Positions 46,522-56,884 of a stretch of DNA of 64,000 bases are shown piece after piece. The notes under the pieces are model-generated. The model searched no databases. It was not told where the DNA came from and saw only the letters and a program-made list of their open reading frames with translations. The stretch comes from Chrysogorgia sp. JL179-B06 (taxonomy: Eukaryota; Cnidaria; Anthozoa; Scleralcyonacea; Chrysogorgiidae). Where the stretch lies: contig JAYKKM010000029.1 in assembly GCA_035772405.1 (NCBI GenBank), positions 1,340,001 through 1,404,000 on the forward strand, in the 5' to 3' direction. How positions within the stretch are numbered: position 1 is the stretch's first letter; every line of letters begins with the position of its first letter. The translations under genes and the position numbers were made by a program.

Positions 46522-48153
46522 ATGGAGGACATACCTTGCACATCAAAGGATGCAGACCAAGTAACACTGCAGGTTAAACTTAAACATTGGACTAAAGATT
46601 TGAAGTTACTTCCACCTTTTACATACGACTTATTGCAAAGGCACTTATCAATCGGAACAGGTGATGATAATTCTAACAGTGGTCATAAGCACAAGAAACT
46701 GGGCTACCGCCTGTTCAAGGAAAGATATGTCAACAATGTGGAGGTAAAGGCAAATTTTAGAAAAGACAGTGGAGAAACTTTGTACTTAGTTAAAGCATGT
46801 GTCAGTGCCACAATGAAGAAGAAAACCTATGTTGTCTATGTTCACCTGAACCAAGCAACTGGTGAAGTTGTTCATGGCCATTGTTTATGTAAAGCAGGTA
46901 AAGGAGGTTGCTGTAAGCATGTTGCTGCCCTACTGTTCCAGGTTATTGATTATATCCAGTTAGAACTGTCAGAGGTCCCTGATGATGTTACATGCACCCA
47001 AGTTCTACAACAGTGGCATGTTCCCAGAAATGATGGGGTAGATGAGCCTGTATTGTACGAAGACATCAATTTTGAAAAAGCGTCATATGGGAAAGATATA
47101 AATGGCAGAAAATGCACAAGTGAGAAGAGACAAACAGCGAACTACAACCCCACACCACACTTTTCTAGACAGCCATCCCAGAGTAAAATAAATGAGTTTG
47201 CCAACAAATTAGAACAAGCAGGAAAGGCAGAGTATTTAAGACAAGTGGTAGTATCAAATGATTGTCAGCCATTTCCATTTGAAAAAGTTCATAATAGCCT
47301 TCCGTCAAAGAAAAGATGTATTCAATCAAAGGAAAATACATTTGAACTAAATGACTGCAATGTTCGAGACCAAGTATTAGGTAGCTTAGAAGAATCTGCT
47401 GTTAACTGGTCATATGTGAATGCTGAAAATATAAAATTTGTAGAAGAGTTATGTGCTACCTCTGAACATGCATTGGAAATTGAAAGAAACACCAGAGGAC
47501 AGTCATCATGCGATAGGTGGTATGAAGAAAGGAAATTACGGATTACTGCATCAAACTTTGGTGCAGTCCTAAAGAGAAGGAAGTCTATCCACCCAAAATC
47601 CATCCTGAAAACCTTACTTGGAAACCCAGCATCATCAAAGTCGAAGTGTCCAACACCGTGCAAATGGGGTAAAGATAATGAAGCAGAGGCAGTGAAGCAA
47701 TACCTTCAATTAAAAAAGAACCAAGAACACCATGTGAATGTATGCTCATCGTGTGGTTTAATTGTCAACCGGACATTTCCTTGGTTGGCTGCCAGTCCTG
47801 ACTTTCTAATTTGTGATATGCAGATACAGGCATCACCTCTTGGTCTTGGGGAAGTCAAATGCCCATATTCAAAGAGAGAGAACACAATTGAAGAAGCTTG
47901 TGCAGATCCCAATTTTTTCCTTGGCATCTCTTGTGGTAAAGTATATTTAAAAAGGAAACATACATACTATTACCAGCTGCAGGGATCCATGGCAACACTA
48001 CATTTGCAGTGGTCAGACTTTGTTGTTTATACAAAGAAAGATATTTATGTGGAGAGAGTTTACTTTGACAATGAACTATGGGAAAGAACAATGGTACCAG
48101 AACTAACAAATTTCTATTTTGATTATTTATTACCGCATCTGAAGACTTGTTAA
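46522..48153 (+). CDS. SWIM zinc finger + YqaJ-type nuclease protein
   Basis: An intact 543-residue ORF. A SWIM zinc finger (Cys121, Cys123, Cys131, His133; CLCKAGKGGCCKH) lies in the N-terminal third. The C-terminal third is a YqaJ/lambda-exonuclease-type fold: RKLRITASNFGAVLKRR, KWGKDNEAEAVKQY, the catalytic LAASPDF (Asp427), GLGEVKCPYS (Glu444-x-Lys446) and YYYQLQGSM (Gln485-x-Gln487). The known family role is DNA end resection or recombination; in transposons its role is unproven. It is the only gene of the element and lies centrally between the long arms. It starts at the first ATG after a stop-rich leader; an upstream exon in the left arm is possible. Confidence 0.92.
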   Translation: MEDIPCTSKDADQVTLQVKLKHWTKDLKLLPPFTYDLLQRHLSIGTGDDNSNSGHKHKKLGYRLFKERYVNNVEVKANFRKDSGETLYLVKACVSATMKKKTYVVYVHLNQATGEVVHGHCLCKAGKGGCCKHVAALLFQVIDYIQLELSEVPDDVTCTQVLQQWHVPRNDGVDEPVLYEDINFEKASYGKDINGRKCTSEKRQTANYNPTPHFSRQPSQSKINEFANKLEQAGKAEYLRQVVVSNDCQPFPFEKVHNSLPSKKRCIQSKENTFELNDCNVRDQVLGSLEESAVNWSYVNAENIKFVEELCATSEHALEIERNTRGQSSCDRWYEERKLRITASNFGAVLKRRKSIHPKSILKTLLGNPASSKSKCPTPCKWGKDNEAEAVKQYLQLKKNQEHHVNVCSSCGLIVNRTFPWLAASPDFLICDMQIQASPLGLGEVKCPYSKRENTIEEACADPNFFLGISCGKVYLKRKHTYYYQLQGSMATLHLQWSDFVVYTKKDIYVERVYFDNELWERTMVPELTNFYFDYLLPHLKTC

Positions 48154-48300
48154 AACTTCTTTAATTTGAGTTTGGTTTCATTGAACTACAGTATTTTCAT
48201 AACATTATCAATGACAATATATTGATGTAAATGGAGTACATTAAAATATTTACATGTAACAAATGTTTGGAAATGTAATGTTAAAAACTATTATAATTAT

Positions 48301-48990
48301 GTTTTATAACTTCAATATTACCTACTGGTTATTCGAAGACAGGAACCAAAGCACCACCAAGGTATGCGAAACCAAACACAGCAGTCAAAAGTCGAAGTGA
48401 CAATACACTGGAGATGTAGCTTTTGAAAATACTTGATTTCCGACTCATAGCCTGTTTATTTTCGCGCCAAAACAGGCCTAGAATATGTCTCAGATGGCCA
48501 TGTTTATCGAACAAATGATTTAAAAGGCGTCACAGAGTGTGTCAATTTCAAGTAATGAAAAAATTTGCAAAGAGCCGTTCACAGCTACAACTGATACGCC
48601 ATTTAGACAGGCAAACTACAGATGAATAGCCACAGAGCAAAATATTTCGTTGAAGGGCAATCAATACGGTTACTTACCTTGCAACAAGAAGAAACACCTT
48701 GGTTACATAATGTTTTGTTCGAATAGCACTCGACTCTTCAACCTCTGCGAATTCAATTTTCTCGACAATGGCACCAGCGATTTCTTTACCTTTTCTACAG
48801 AATGTAATTAAGGAGCTCCTTGTCCCATAGAAATGATTAAATTTCGTCTTCGCAAAAGAAAAAGTCCTGTAAATCGGCCAATTCTTCTTCGACGTAAAAT
48901 GCTCACCTTGCGGCGGCCATTTCACATCGAAGTGAAGTGATATCCAACTACCAGAATGCATTGCGGTTTTTGCTATAAGGTTAAAGGTCC
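48301..48990 (-). repeat. right 690-bp terminal inverted repeat
   Basis: Mirror of the left arm, including the possible ATG exon and donor sites, now pointing leftward into the element where no minus-strand gene exists. Confidence 0.88.
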
Positions 48991-48992
48991 AT

Positions 48993-49034
48993 TAGACATC
49001 ACGGCGCCATCATACGCAGTAAGGAGAATTTACG
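48993..49034 (+). repeat. foldback-family repeat, right part
   Basis: GACATCACGGCGCCATCATA through AGTAAGGAGAATTTAC completes the repeat begun at 45213. Confidence 0.85.
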
Positions 49035-49150
49035 CTATAGGCAACCTATAGAGACCCTATAGGTGCTTATAGGCGCTACTTAATAGGCAATGAGAACATT
49101 GCCTATAGGTGCCCTATAGGCGCTCATAGACCTTTTCTATAAGTATAGGT
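49035..49150. repeat. CCTATAGG-rich segment, right
   Basis: At least six CTATAGG or CCTATAG motifs occur in about 110 bp, several as palindromes. Confidence 0.6.
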
Positions 49151-49199
49151 AATCATATGATAGTGAGTGCAATTAAGGATTTACACCACAAGTGATATT

Positions 49200-49714
49200 C
49201 CTGACAAGGAAGGAAGTGTTGCTAAAGCTGAAGGTGTATGTGGCTTGTGTGAGGAGTGCTATGGTGTATGGAAGTGAGACGCGGGCCATGACTGTGGAGC
49301 TGAATAATACGGACTGGAGAGGACAGAGATGCGGATGGTGCGGTGGATGTGTGGCGTATCGCTGAGGGATAGAGTGTCTAGTGAGGAGCTGAGGGAAAGA
49401 ATGGGTATTGAATCGGTGTCTGACGTTGTAAAGAGGAGCCGATTAAGGTGGCTGGGACATGTGCTGCGGAAAGATGATGGCGACTGGGTGAAGAGGTGTA
49501 TGTCGCTTGAGGTTGATGGTGCACGAGGAAGAGGAAGGCCAAGGATGACATGGAGCCAGGTAGTAGAGAGGGATATGAGAGAGTGGGCTGAAGAGGGAAG
49601 ATGCACATGATCGTGGAAAGTGGAGGAAAGTGGAAACTGTCGTGGGGAACCACCGGCCAACCCCTGCGTAAGCGGGGAAAACGGCCGTAAAACGTTGTTG
49701 TTGTTGTTGTTGTT
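49200..49714 (+). mobile_element. 5'-truncated LINE tail with 7-bp target duplication
   Basis: The coding end reads AMVYGSETRAM, then in the next frame MRMVRWMCGVSLRDRVSSEE, RLRWLGHVLRKDD and RGRGRPRMTWSQVVERD, the usual C-terminus of an RTE-like or related LINE. The tail is (TTG)n. TGATATT lies at 49193-49199 and 49715-49721. Only about 515 bp of the element were inserted. Confidence 0.88.
49329..49610 (+). pseudogene. LINE reverse transcriptase C-terminus
   Basis: A 93-residue open frame containing VSLRDRVSSEELRERMGIE, RWLGHVLRKDDGDWVKRC and GRPRMTW. It lacks the catalytic domains and is a dead 3' piece of the LINE insertion. Confidence 0.85.
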
Positions 49715-50069
49715 TGATATTTGAAAATTGTGCCAAAATTGCACGAGCCGGCAGGCGAGTGCAATTTGGCACAATTTTCAAATATCACGAGTAGTATAAA
49801 TCCTTAATTGCACGAGCAAAATCATACGATTTCATCTTCTTCCAAGTCTTTAAAAACGTCTTGTTTCATTAGTTGACAACAAACATTTTCACTGTGGTAT
49901 TCTTTGTACTCATTTCAAAATATTTACATGGAATTTTTAATTCATAGTGTACCACAAGTCGTTGGAAAAGTGAAAACTTTCCATTGCAGAATAGGCCACC
50001 ATTTTGAATTTTATTGTCAAACTTGTTCCCAGTGTCTTCTCTCTTTTCATTTATTGCACTCGAGTGCAA

Positions 50070-50280
50070 TAAAAGAAGAAATAGAAAACATTTTCCGTGT
50101 TTACATACAGTTATATAAACACGAGTGGAAGTTTGTGAGAACGAGAAATCATAGTGGGAACACGAGCCCGTAGGGCGAGTGTTTCCACGCGATTTCGAGT
50201 TCTCCCAAACTTCCACGAGTGTTTATATAACGTATGGGAACACGGATAAAAATGTTTTCTATTTCTTTTATAAAATAAGC
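50070..50280. repeat. foldback MITE, family B copy 1
   Basis: GAAATAGAAAACATTTTCCG, ACACGAGTGGAAGTTTG and GAACTCGAAAT-type blocks are mirrored. The centre reads CACGAGCCCGTAGGGCGAGT. A sister copy is at 58795-58962. Confidence 0.9.
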
Positions 50281-50305
50281 CGTAGAAAGCATATAAAATA
50301 TACAA

Positions 50306-50556
50306 ATATCGTTTTTATCAACACGTAAATTCTCCTTACTGCGTATGATGGCGCCGTGATGTCTAATTGATGGCGTATCATGGCTAATTGATGACGTATG
50401 ATGGCTAATTGATGGCGTATCGTGGCTAATTGATGGCGTATCATGGCTAATTGATGGCGTATCACGATGGCGTAATCCATCCATGTTATATAGCCTGATA
50501 TAAACACGGTAACTGACCAATCACAGCGTGCGTAAGACACGACTTATTTTATAAAT
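50306..50556 (-). repeat. uninterrupted copy of the 45213 foldback-family repeat
   Basis: GTAAATTCTCCTTACTGCGT, then about seven units of GATGGCGTATCATGGCTAATT (about 21 bp), then GGTAACTGACCAATCACAGC and CGACTTATTTTATAAA. It provides the empty site for the YqaJ transposon. Confidence 0.88.
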
Positions 50557-51083
50557 GATTTTATTGCACTCCTCTCAGCCAATCAGAATCCAGTAATTTT
50601 GTCATGTATATAATAAGCGACCTTATTCTTGCAACTAACATGGATTGACCAAGTGTTTTTTCTTCAAGAATTTAAGAGCAACTGAACAAGTCCGTGCGTT
50701 TGTGTATCTTGAAATTTCAATGTATATATAAATACCATTTAATACCACTGTTAAACTTTCTACCGTAGTCCGTTGTCTAAATCTTAAAGACCCTAATTTT
50801 GACATGTGTATTATGGTAACATGGTCATCTCAGGAACAAATAAATGTTACTCAACAATTTTTTGGAAACCAACATGTAAAAAGAATGTAAAAAACGCAGT
50901 TCTGTGTGACAGCAATATTGGAGTTCACGTGGGCCCCAATGTTTACTACACGTTCCTGAGATGACGTCAAGTCAGGTGCATGTAAGACTTGCCGACATTT
51001 TTAGCAGGGGATTTGATCGTGTTTAAAGAGAGATACATGTACAGTATATTGGAAAAATTATTACTTGTACACTATATATTTAA
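50557..51083. other. non-coding stretch
   Basis: It begins with ACTCCTCTCAGCCAATCAGA (CCAAT box), shared with 39438. No gene recognised. Confidence 0.45.
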
Positions 51084-51642
51084 AGTGGCACTACGATGAA
51101 AATTCACCCGCGTCTTTTAGATTTTCTTTAGCATAGAATAGTATTTCAGGGTCGAAAGTGATCATCGATGTAAAAAAAACAAAAAAATGGTATTTTGAAG
51201 TATAAGTATTTTGAGCTCTGAAATCACTATTATTTTTCCAAGTGAGCCCGCAATTTCAAAAGGTAATATTGTTTGTGACACCAGATTCTCAATGCTACAC
51301 CTGAATGTCAGTCGAGGTTACTTGTTTTCTTATTTTCTTCAAGAAGTACAGGTAGATGAAATGTTCAGCCTTTCAGACGAAGAATTTGAAAAAACGACCT
51401 TGATTTACTTGAGGAATTAGGCATGTGGAGTCTTCGCGTTGAGAATCTGACGTCACTTCGTTACGCTGGTCAGGAACATGAACGATTAATGGCGGACATA
51501 TAACAACTCCAGATTCTGAGTCAGAAAAATAATACATGCCATCGTCGAATCGCAAAACGGTTTCGACCGAGTAATATTCAGTAGCTCTGCTTTATAAATA
51601 CGTAAAAATATCGATAGGTAAAAATTTGATCGTAGTACCACT
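51084..51642 (+). mobile_element. TTAA-flanked MITE, 559 bp, complete
   Basis: Ends AGTGGCACTACGAT and ATCGTAGTACCACT are inverted and flanked by TTAA (51080-51083, 51643-51646). A truncated reverse copy lies at 6183-6640. Reading frames of 60-70 codons on both strands (for example YLFSYFLQEVQVDEMFSLSD) have no counterpart I recognise; they are interrupted in the other copy. Confidence 0.85.
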
Positions 51643-52031
51643 TTAAAACTAAGAACAATATGTGCTTTAATTCTTACTGTACTTTACATACAATATTGTC
51701 CACTGATAAACAAATATCTCGTTTATAGTCAATATAGAATCTGTCACAACACCACAAGCAGAAAGAGTACAGTAGTTGCTGGCTAAGATGTCGTCACAAA
51801 TGACATCAATGAAGGTACTAACTATTTCACGTACTACCCATGTCGCCGAAGTGTTTTTCAGTGGGGTCTGTAATACTTCACAACTCACAAGATTACATTA
51901 CATTACGTTACGTCATTACATTACATCACATCACTCACATCGCATCGCATTACTTTTTAAAATGCGATGTAATTAAATATAACGATAATCACTGGCCAGT
52001 AACTCTGAGGCCGCGTAGCGCGGTGACTATC
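51643..52031. other. non-coding stretch with TTACA repeats
   Basis: 51890-51960 holds irregular CATTACATTACGTTACG units. No gene. Confidence 0.5.
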
Positions 52032-52520
52032 CAGGGTCTGAAATTTAATTTTTTTTTCAGTATCCCACTGGGATACCAGGGTTCAAAGTTTTAGTATCCC
52101 TCCTGGGAATCCAGTATCCCACTTCTGGATACTAGTTACCATGATTTTCAGTATCCCACCCACTATTTGTCTGTGTGACTGTACATCATATCTAGAATCA
52201 CCATCTAAGCTTATTTCAAGACCAAACAATATGATGTTTAATACAATATTAAATATTACTGTAACTTGCACAATCAGTGAAGCTATCACCAGATTTGTTT
52301 GCTGGTGTGCAGTGGGCGGCAGCCTCGTGCCCGGTGCTCGTGCCTAGGGTCTTCCCTCAATTTCCAGACCACCGGAGACATTTACCACTATCCTCGGGCA
52401 CTATCCCGATTTTTGAAATTTGGTGGTATCCCGTCAGGATACAAGTAAAACAGAAGTTAGTACCCAAAACGAAATTTTGGTATCCCGTGGATATCGGGAT
52501 ACCACAAATTTCAGACCCTG
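52032..52520. mobile_element. MITE with CAGGG termini (hAT-like)
   Basis: CAGGGTCTGAAATTT and AAATTTCAGACCCTG are exact 15-bp inverted ends, flanked by CTATC on both sides. Internal motifs of the GTATCCC type are repeated in both orientations. CAGGG starts are common in hAT elements, but hAT makes 8-bp duplications, so the assignment is tentative. Confidence 0.7.
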
Positions 52521-52680
52521 CTATCCATATAACATTACTAGAAATCATACTTGAAAACATACAAATCTGCAATAATACCCTCGCTCGTCTTTTCTACTAA
52601 CTACTACCCGCCACCCCATCCTAGAGTTTCGTTTTTTCCAGTCCGCGTATTTATATGTGTAAGTTCGTCGTACGTAGATT

Positions 52681-52760
52681 TTGAAAGTTATCTCGGCCAA
52701 TATTTACTCGATTTCAATTCTGAAAACAGATTTGGAATTAGCGAGTCTAAATACAATAAC
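52681..52760 (+). repeat. single unit related to the 9541-10127 tandem repeat
   Basis: GAAAACAGATTTGGAATTAG and its preceding ATCTCGGCCAATATTTA block match. Confidence 0.75.
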
Positions 52761-52831
52761 ACACGTAGTGAATGTTGGAGAGCTTGGAGTATACATGGGC
52801 GATCGTCAAGCTCGTATCCTCAGAAAAATTA

Positions 52832-52903
52832 GTCCCGGACAGGAATCGAACCTGTAACCTTCTGATTGCCGGTGAGACGCTCTAACCATTGAGCTACCAA
52901 GAC
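52832..52903 (-). repeat. tRNA-like sequence (Ala-GGC-like), SINE family 2
   Basis: The 72-nt minus-strand sequence folds as a cloverleaf: acceptor GTCTTGG with CCGGGAC, D-arm GCTC with GAGC, T-arm ACAGG TTCGATT CCTGT (perfect). The anticodon loop CCGGCAA would read GGC (Ala), but C replaces the usual U33 and the stem has a C:C mismatch. Decayed copies at 7948 and 53099 and the repeat context make a SINE head more likely than a gene. Confidence 0.6.
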
Positions 52904-53098
52904 TCAGATGGAGAGTGAAGGTTACAATGATGTACTGGTTCGATTGATATATGTACTGCCTATGCGGCAGTCACTATATATCGGTAAGGTTTGGATGTGC
53001 TAATGTACACACTGCTGTAGTGTATGTGGGAGAGCTTGGAGTAGACAGACGATACATGGGCGATCGTCAAGCTGGTATCCTCAGAAAAATGATTCTGA

Positions 53099-53138
53099 GT
53101 CCCGGACAGGAATCGAACCTGTAACCTTCTGATTGCCG

Positions 53139-53142
<4 letters not shown>
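53099..53142 (-). repeat. truncated tRNA-like sequence, family 2
   Basis: The 3' half (GTTACAGGTTCGATTCCTGT) is identical to 52832-52903, then breaks abruptly into (TA)n. Confidence 0.75.

Positions 53143-53233
<91 letters not shown>
53143..53233. repeat. (TA)n microsatellite
   Basis: About 45 TA dinucleotides without interruption. Confidence 0.97.
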
Positions 53234-53237
<4 letters not shown>

Positions 53238-53910
53238 GAAAACCTTTCCCCTTCCCGAAGTTCAAAGAGAGACTGGTGAAGAGTTCGGACAGCTATGAAT
53301 TATGGGGCTGATTTTGAGGACAGAAATTACTAAAAATATTATCACCAAAAATATTGTCCATATAATTTATCAAAAATACCTTTACTATAAGTAATATCAT
53401 GAAATGAGGCGTATTAGCTATTAAACCGCCCGCTCGATGAGGGTCATTTAGTAAAATTTTACTAAATGACCCGAATCGAGTGGGCGCGGTTTAATAGCTA
53501 ATACGCCTCATTTCATGATATTACTTTGTAATATCACGTTTGCGAGTTTTCCCGAAAGGGTGCGGCAGTCTTTGCATACTTCGAGATGGGTTAATAAAAA
53601 TGATGTAATATTGCAATGTTTCGTGTGTGATTTGATAATTCTACTGGGGTTCATCCTACCTTAGGTCGTATTAGTGTAATACTACCTGTCGTCATGGTTT
53701 GCCGCGGTTGTATTAGTTCTAATACAACTTCAATCGGGGTGTATTAGTGATTAAATCAACCCGTTAAGACAAAGGGAAAACTCGCAAACGTGATATTACC
53801 AAAAATATAATCTTCCCCAAAATCAGCCCCGTAACTCCTTGCAGCCCTAACTCTTCACCAGTCTCTCCGTGAACTTCTGAAAGGGGAATTTGTTTGCCTT
53901 AAAAGCTTGA
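53234..53910. repeat. nested foldback element, ~680 bp
   Basis: Outer arms (AAAGAGAGACTGGTGAAGAG and its mirror) enclose two further inverted pairs: TAATATCACGTTTGCGAGTT (53528 and 53775-53800) and a compact hairpin at 53385-53530 with about 65-bp arms (AATGAGGCGTATTAGCTATT and mirror). Confidence 0.88.
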
Positions 53911-54555
53911 GTAGCAAAAAAACGAAAAAACGAACGCGCAGTGTTTATAAATAGTAATACCCCCCCATCTGGCCCCCAAAGGGATGCCGCCTAATTAAAT
54001 ATTCATGACATCATTTCGAATTTTGGGATTACGTCATGACTTCTCGTGAACCTACACGACCCCTTAACCCTAATTATTTATTCAGATTACGTCATTAAAC
54101 CTTCAGGCCTCGTGTACCTGTAGGACCCCAAACCCTAATTGGTATTCATTTTATAACGCCTTATTATTATGCATATCAGTCTTCACTAACCTTAGTCCTC
54201 TTCCTCCGCCCCTATATTCCGACTCCTTCCGAACTTGATTTCCGAAGGCATTACGTCATTATCAAAAGATAGCTCTTATTGCTTTTAATAATATAAGAAA
54301 CGCCTTTGTAATTATACACTTCGCCTCCATATGTGGGACAGTAGGCAGCGCGAGAGCAGCGCATGCGCCATGGATATGATATGGGATGAACTAAAGAGAG
54401 TAATGAAGAAGCATCTCAAACCTTCAAAATAACTGGTGTCACGATCAACAGAGATTTATACGATGGCCCAAAATTGCTTATCTAGATGCAATCGAAATAA
54501 AAGTTTAACACGGTTAGCTATATATCATATATCGTGACTAGGCTCTCGACAACAA

Positions 54556-54629
54556 CTTCCGTAGCTCAGTGGTCAGAGCACTGCACTAGCTAGCATCGCA
54601 GGGTCGCGGATTCAATTCCAGCCGGAAGG
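54556..54629 (+). repeat. tRNA-like SINE head, family 1, left arm
   Basis: CTTCCGTAGCTCAGTGGTCA through GGTCGCGGATTCAATTCC and CCGGAAGG. Same family as 25333/25630. The anticodon loop is enlarged by a CTAG duplication. Confidence 0.75.
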
Positions 54630-54984
54630 CCTCGAAGTTGCATTTTTCACTTCAAATTTTCCTTCACCATAAATCCTTAGAACCTGTAACTATATCGGTT
54701 TGGCTTATGTGGCTGACTTCATTAATGTTGTCAGGCATTTTGTTAGGTTGCTAAGACTGAACATTTGAATAATTTGAACTAAGAGCACTGGTGTCACGAT
54801 CAAGAGAGATTTATATGATAGCTTTACGATAAATTTAGATCTTCGACAGTTCTGCGAAGATATGAACCAACAGAGATTTATACGATTGCCTCGTTGAAAA
54901 ACCGGTTAGATATTCGATAGATCTACGCAAATATGAACCCGCTTTACGAAGGTTATGGAGGCGAGTATATTTAAAAAATCACGG

Positions 54985-56640
54985 AGTCGAACGAATCATA
55001 ACGGCTTTTACGAATGTACCGGACTTTACGGCTTTACGAAGTTCATCAGGCCTCTAGTGTATAAAGTAAGCGATTCCTTAGATGATCAAACCACTCGAGA
55101 AGCCGTACGATGAACGAATTCAAACGTATTGATTTGCCTATGCGAAATCAAACTGTACTATGCATTTATAGACGTTGGTATATATTATAATATCTATTAG
55201 ATTATTCAAGAGACTGACTTGTCAAACGAAGCCAAGGCTGAATGCACACGTACAATAGCGCGTGGGTCGTTAAGAGTCATTAGTGGTGCTACTCAAAAAA
55301 TATTTGCATAACTTGGGAATATTTAATTGTGATTTGAGGGTGAACACTAGGATTTTATGGGTAAACATTAGTCAATATGGGATAATGAGGGATATTTATC
55401 ATCCCTGACTTCGTATACGTAATTAGCGTTAAGAATGCCTCACATCCCTTGTAGACTCCTAATCCTATTTCACCTTCATAACCCTAAATTTAATTATATT
55501 TGGAATATCACAGATTTCAATTCCGACTCCTTGACTCTCACCGGGAGTTGTGCGATTGCCTAAGCGTTCGACTGAACCTATGGATTCAGCGTTCGATTGA
55601 ACCTGTGTTTTCATGGCATCTACAAAGATATCAACCCTAATAATTTTAGCCGTATTATGGCTTATCTCGCTTTAGTATGCACAATTCCTATGAGGAAGAA
55701 ACCCTTCGGGAAACAGTGCGAAGAACTGTTCAAGATCTCAAACATATTGAATTGGAAAAAATATAAATTTAAACGACATTATGTTTACAGCGTTTTGCTA
55801 TGCCAAATGCTTATACTGTTGCATGTTGCAACATTTCACCTGAGAGATGAACCCTAAACATTTTGACCGAATTATCGCTTATCTCGCGTTAGGGTACGGG
55901 ATTCCTATGAGGAAGAAACATTTCGGGAAGTTGTACGAAGAACGGCCGAAGATCTCAAGCATATTGACCTAGAAAAATATAAAGTTAAACCTTTTTGGTT
56001 AAACTGCACGACTCGGTTATTTTAGTTGTTAAGGTTAAGATTTGCATAAGCCTACATGAACCCTAGCCATTTTGGCCGAATTATAGCTGATTATCTCGCG
56101 TTAGTGTACGGGATTCCAATGGGGGAAGAAACCCTTCGGGAAACAGTGTGAAGAACTGTTCAAGATCTTAAACGCAGCGACATAGAAAAATAATAAATCG
56201 TTACTTAGTTTTGACGTAAAGTATTCTGAAGAAACCATTCGCAAAATGATCAGCAATTACAAAATAAGGTTTCCTGGCAGAAAAAGTAATATATCTAAGA
56301 GTTTTAAATTGGTTGAACGACTTTACTTCATAGAGAACGACCGAGTGAAGAGTTAGAACGAGGATATAAAGCAGACTAACTAAACTAGCAGCTTGAATAA
56401 ATTTTTAAGCGTATAATTAAAGGTTACATGTTTGATAGCATAAGCGTTCAAATCGGCAGAAATAACTTGCCGAGCAATCATTTCGGGAGAATTATCACTT
56501 ATCTAGCCTTCGTTTATCGATTAAGCGATTCCTGTGTCGAAGAAACACTTTGGGAAGCAGTGTGAACAACTGTTAAGTATTTAAAACGTGTGGAAGGAAT
56601 TGCTTTCAAAACGTTGCTAGGCCAACTTATCCTACGGCCG
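54985..56640 (+). pseudogene. tandem degenerate coding units with a BH1-like motif
   Basis: At least four units (near 55640, 55855, 56068, 56475), and a weaker one near 54985, can be read as (N/H)-F-G-R-I-I-A-Y-L-A-L-V-Y, then an EETLREAV-type helix, then DLK and (I/D)LEKYK. The first stretch resembles the Bcl-2 family BH1 motif (NWGRIVALFAF type), in one unit preceded by YKDI as in BH1. Stops and frameshifts break every unit, yet the same residues recur, which indicates duplication of a once-coding segment. The BH1 link is by eye and uncertain; I did not find BH3 or BH2 signatures. Confidence 0.4.
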
Positions 56641-56738
56641 ATATTTCACCTCCATGAATACCTCTCCCTCACAATTCACCCATCCACCCCTCAAATCGCC
56701 ATATATATATAGCCGAAATTGTGACCCGCTGCATGCGA

Positions 56739-56872
56739 AGTTAAAGTAAATTTAAAAGTTAAAATTAAAAGTTAAAAAAAAGTTAAAGTAAAGTTAAAGC
56801 AAAGTTAAAGTAAAGTTAAAAGTTAAAGTTAAAAGTTAAAGTAAATTTAAAGTTAAAGTTAAAAGTTTAAAC
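56739..56872 (+). repeat. AAAGTTAAAGT-type simple repeat
   Basis: Irregular 6-17-bp units built from AAGTTAAA. Confidence 0.9.
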
Positions 56873-56884
56873 TGCTACGACTGC

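Larger units (their letters stand above)
45390..48990. mobile_element. long-TIR DNA transposon with SWIM-YqaJ gene (ISL2EU-like?)
   Basis: A 3,601-bp element whose arms, 45390-46079 and 48301-48990, are inverted copies of equal length (690 bp) with no difference in the parts I compared. Termini read GGACCTTTAACC and its mirror. The dinucleotide AT flanks both ends (45388-45389, 48991-48992). The related uninterrupted repeat at 50361-50370 reads, in this orientation, TCAATTAGAC, exactly the expected empty site with one AT. YqaJ nucleases accompany the transposase in the ISL2EU superfamily as I recall it, also with AT duplications. No transposase is seen here. Confidence 0.88.
49152..49835. repeat. 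foldback MITE split by a LINE tail
   Basis: TGCAATTAAGGATTTA on the left is mirrored by TAAATCCTTAATTGCA on the right. Inner arms ATTTGAAAATTGTGCCAAAA and its mirror lie beyond the LINE. Removing 49200-49714 and one TGATATT restores a continuous hairpin arm. Confidence 0.85.

Noticed and set aside
51211..51420. small protein gene in the 559-bp MITE
   Set aside because: The frame is interrupted in the other copy (6183-6640) and both strands are equally open.
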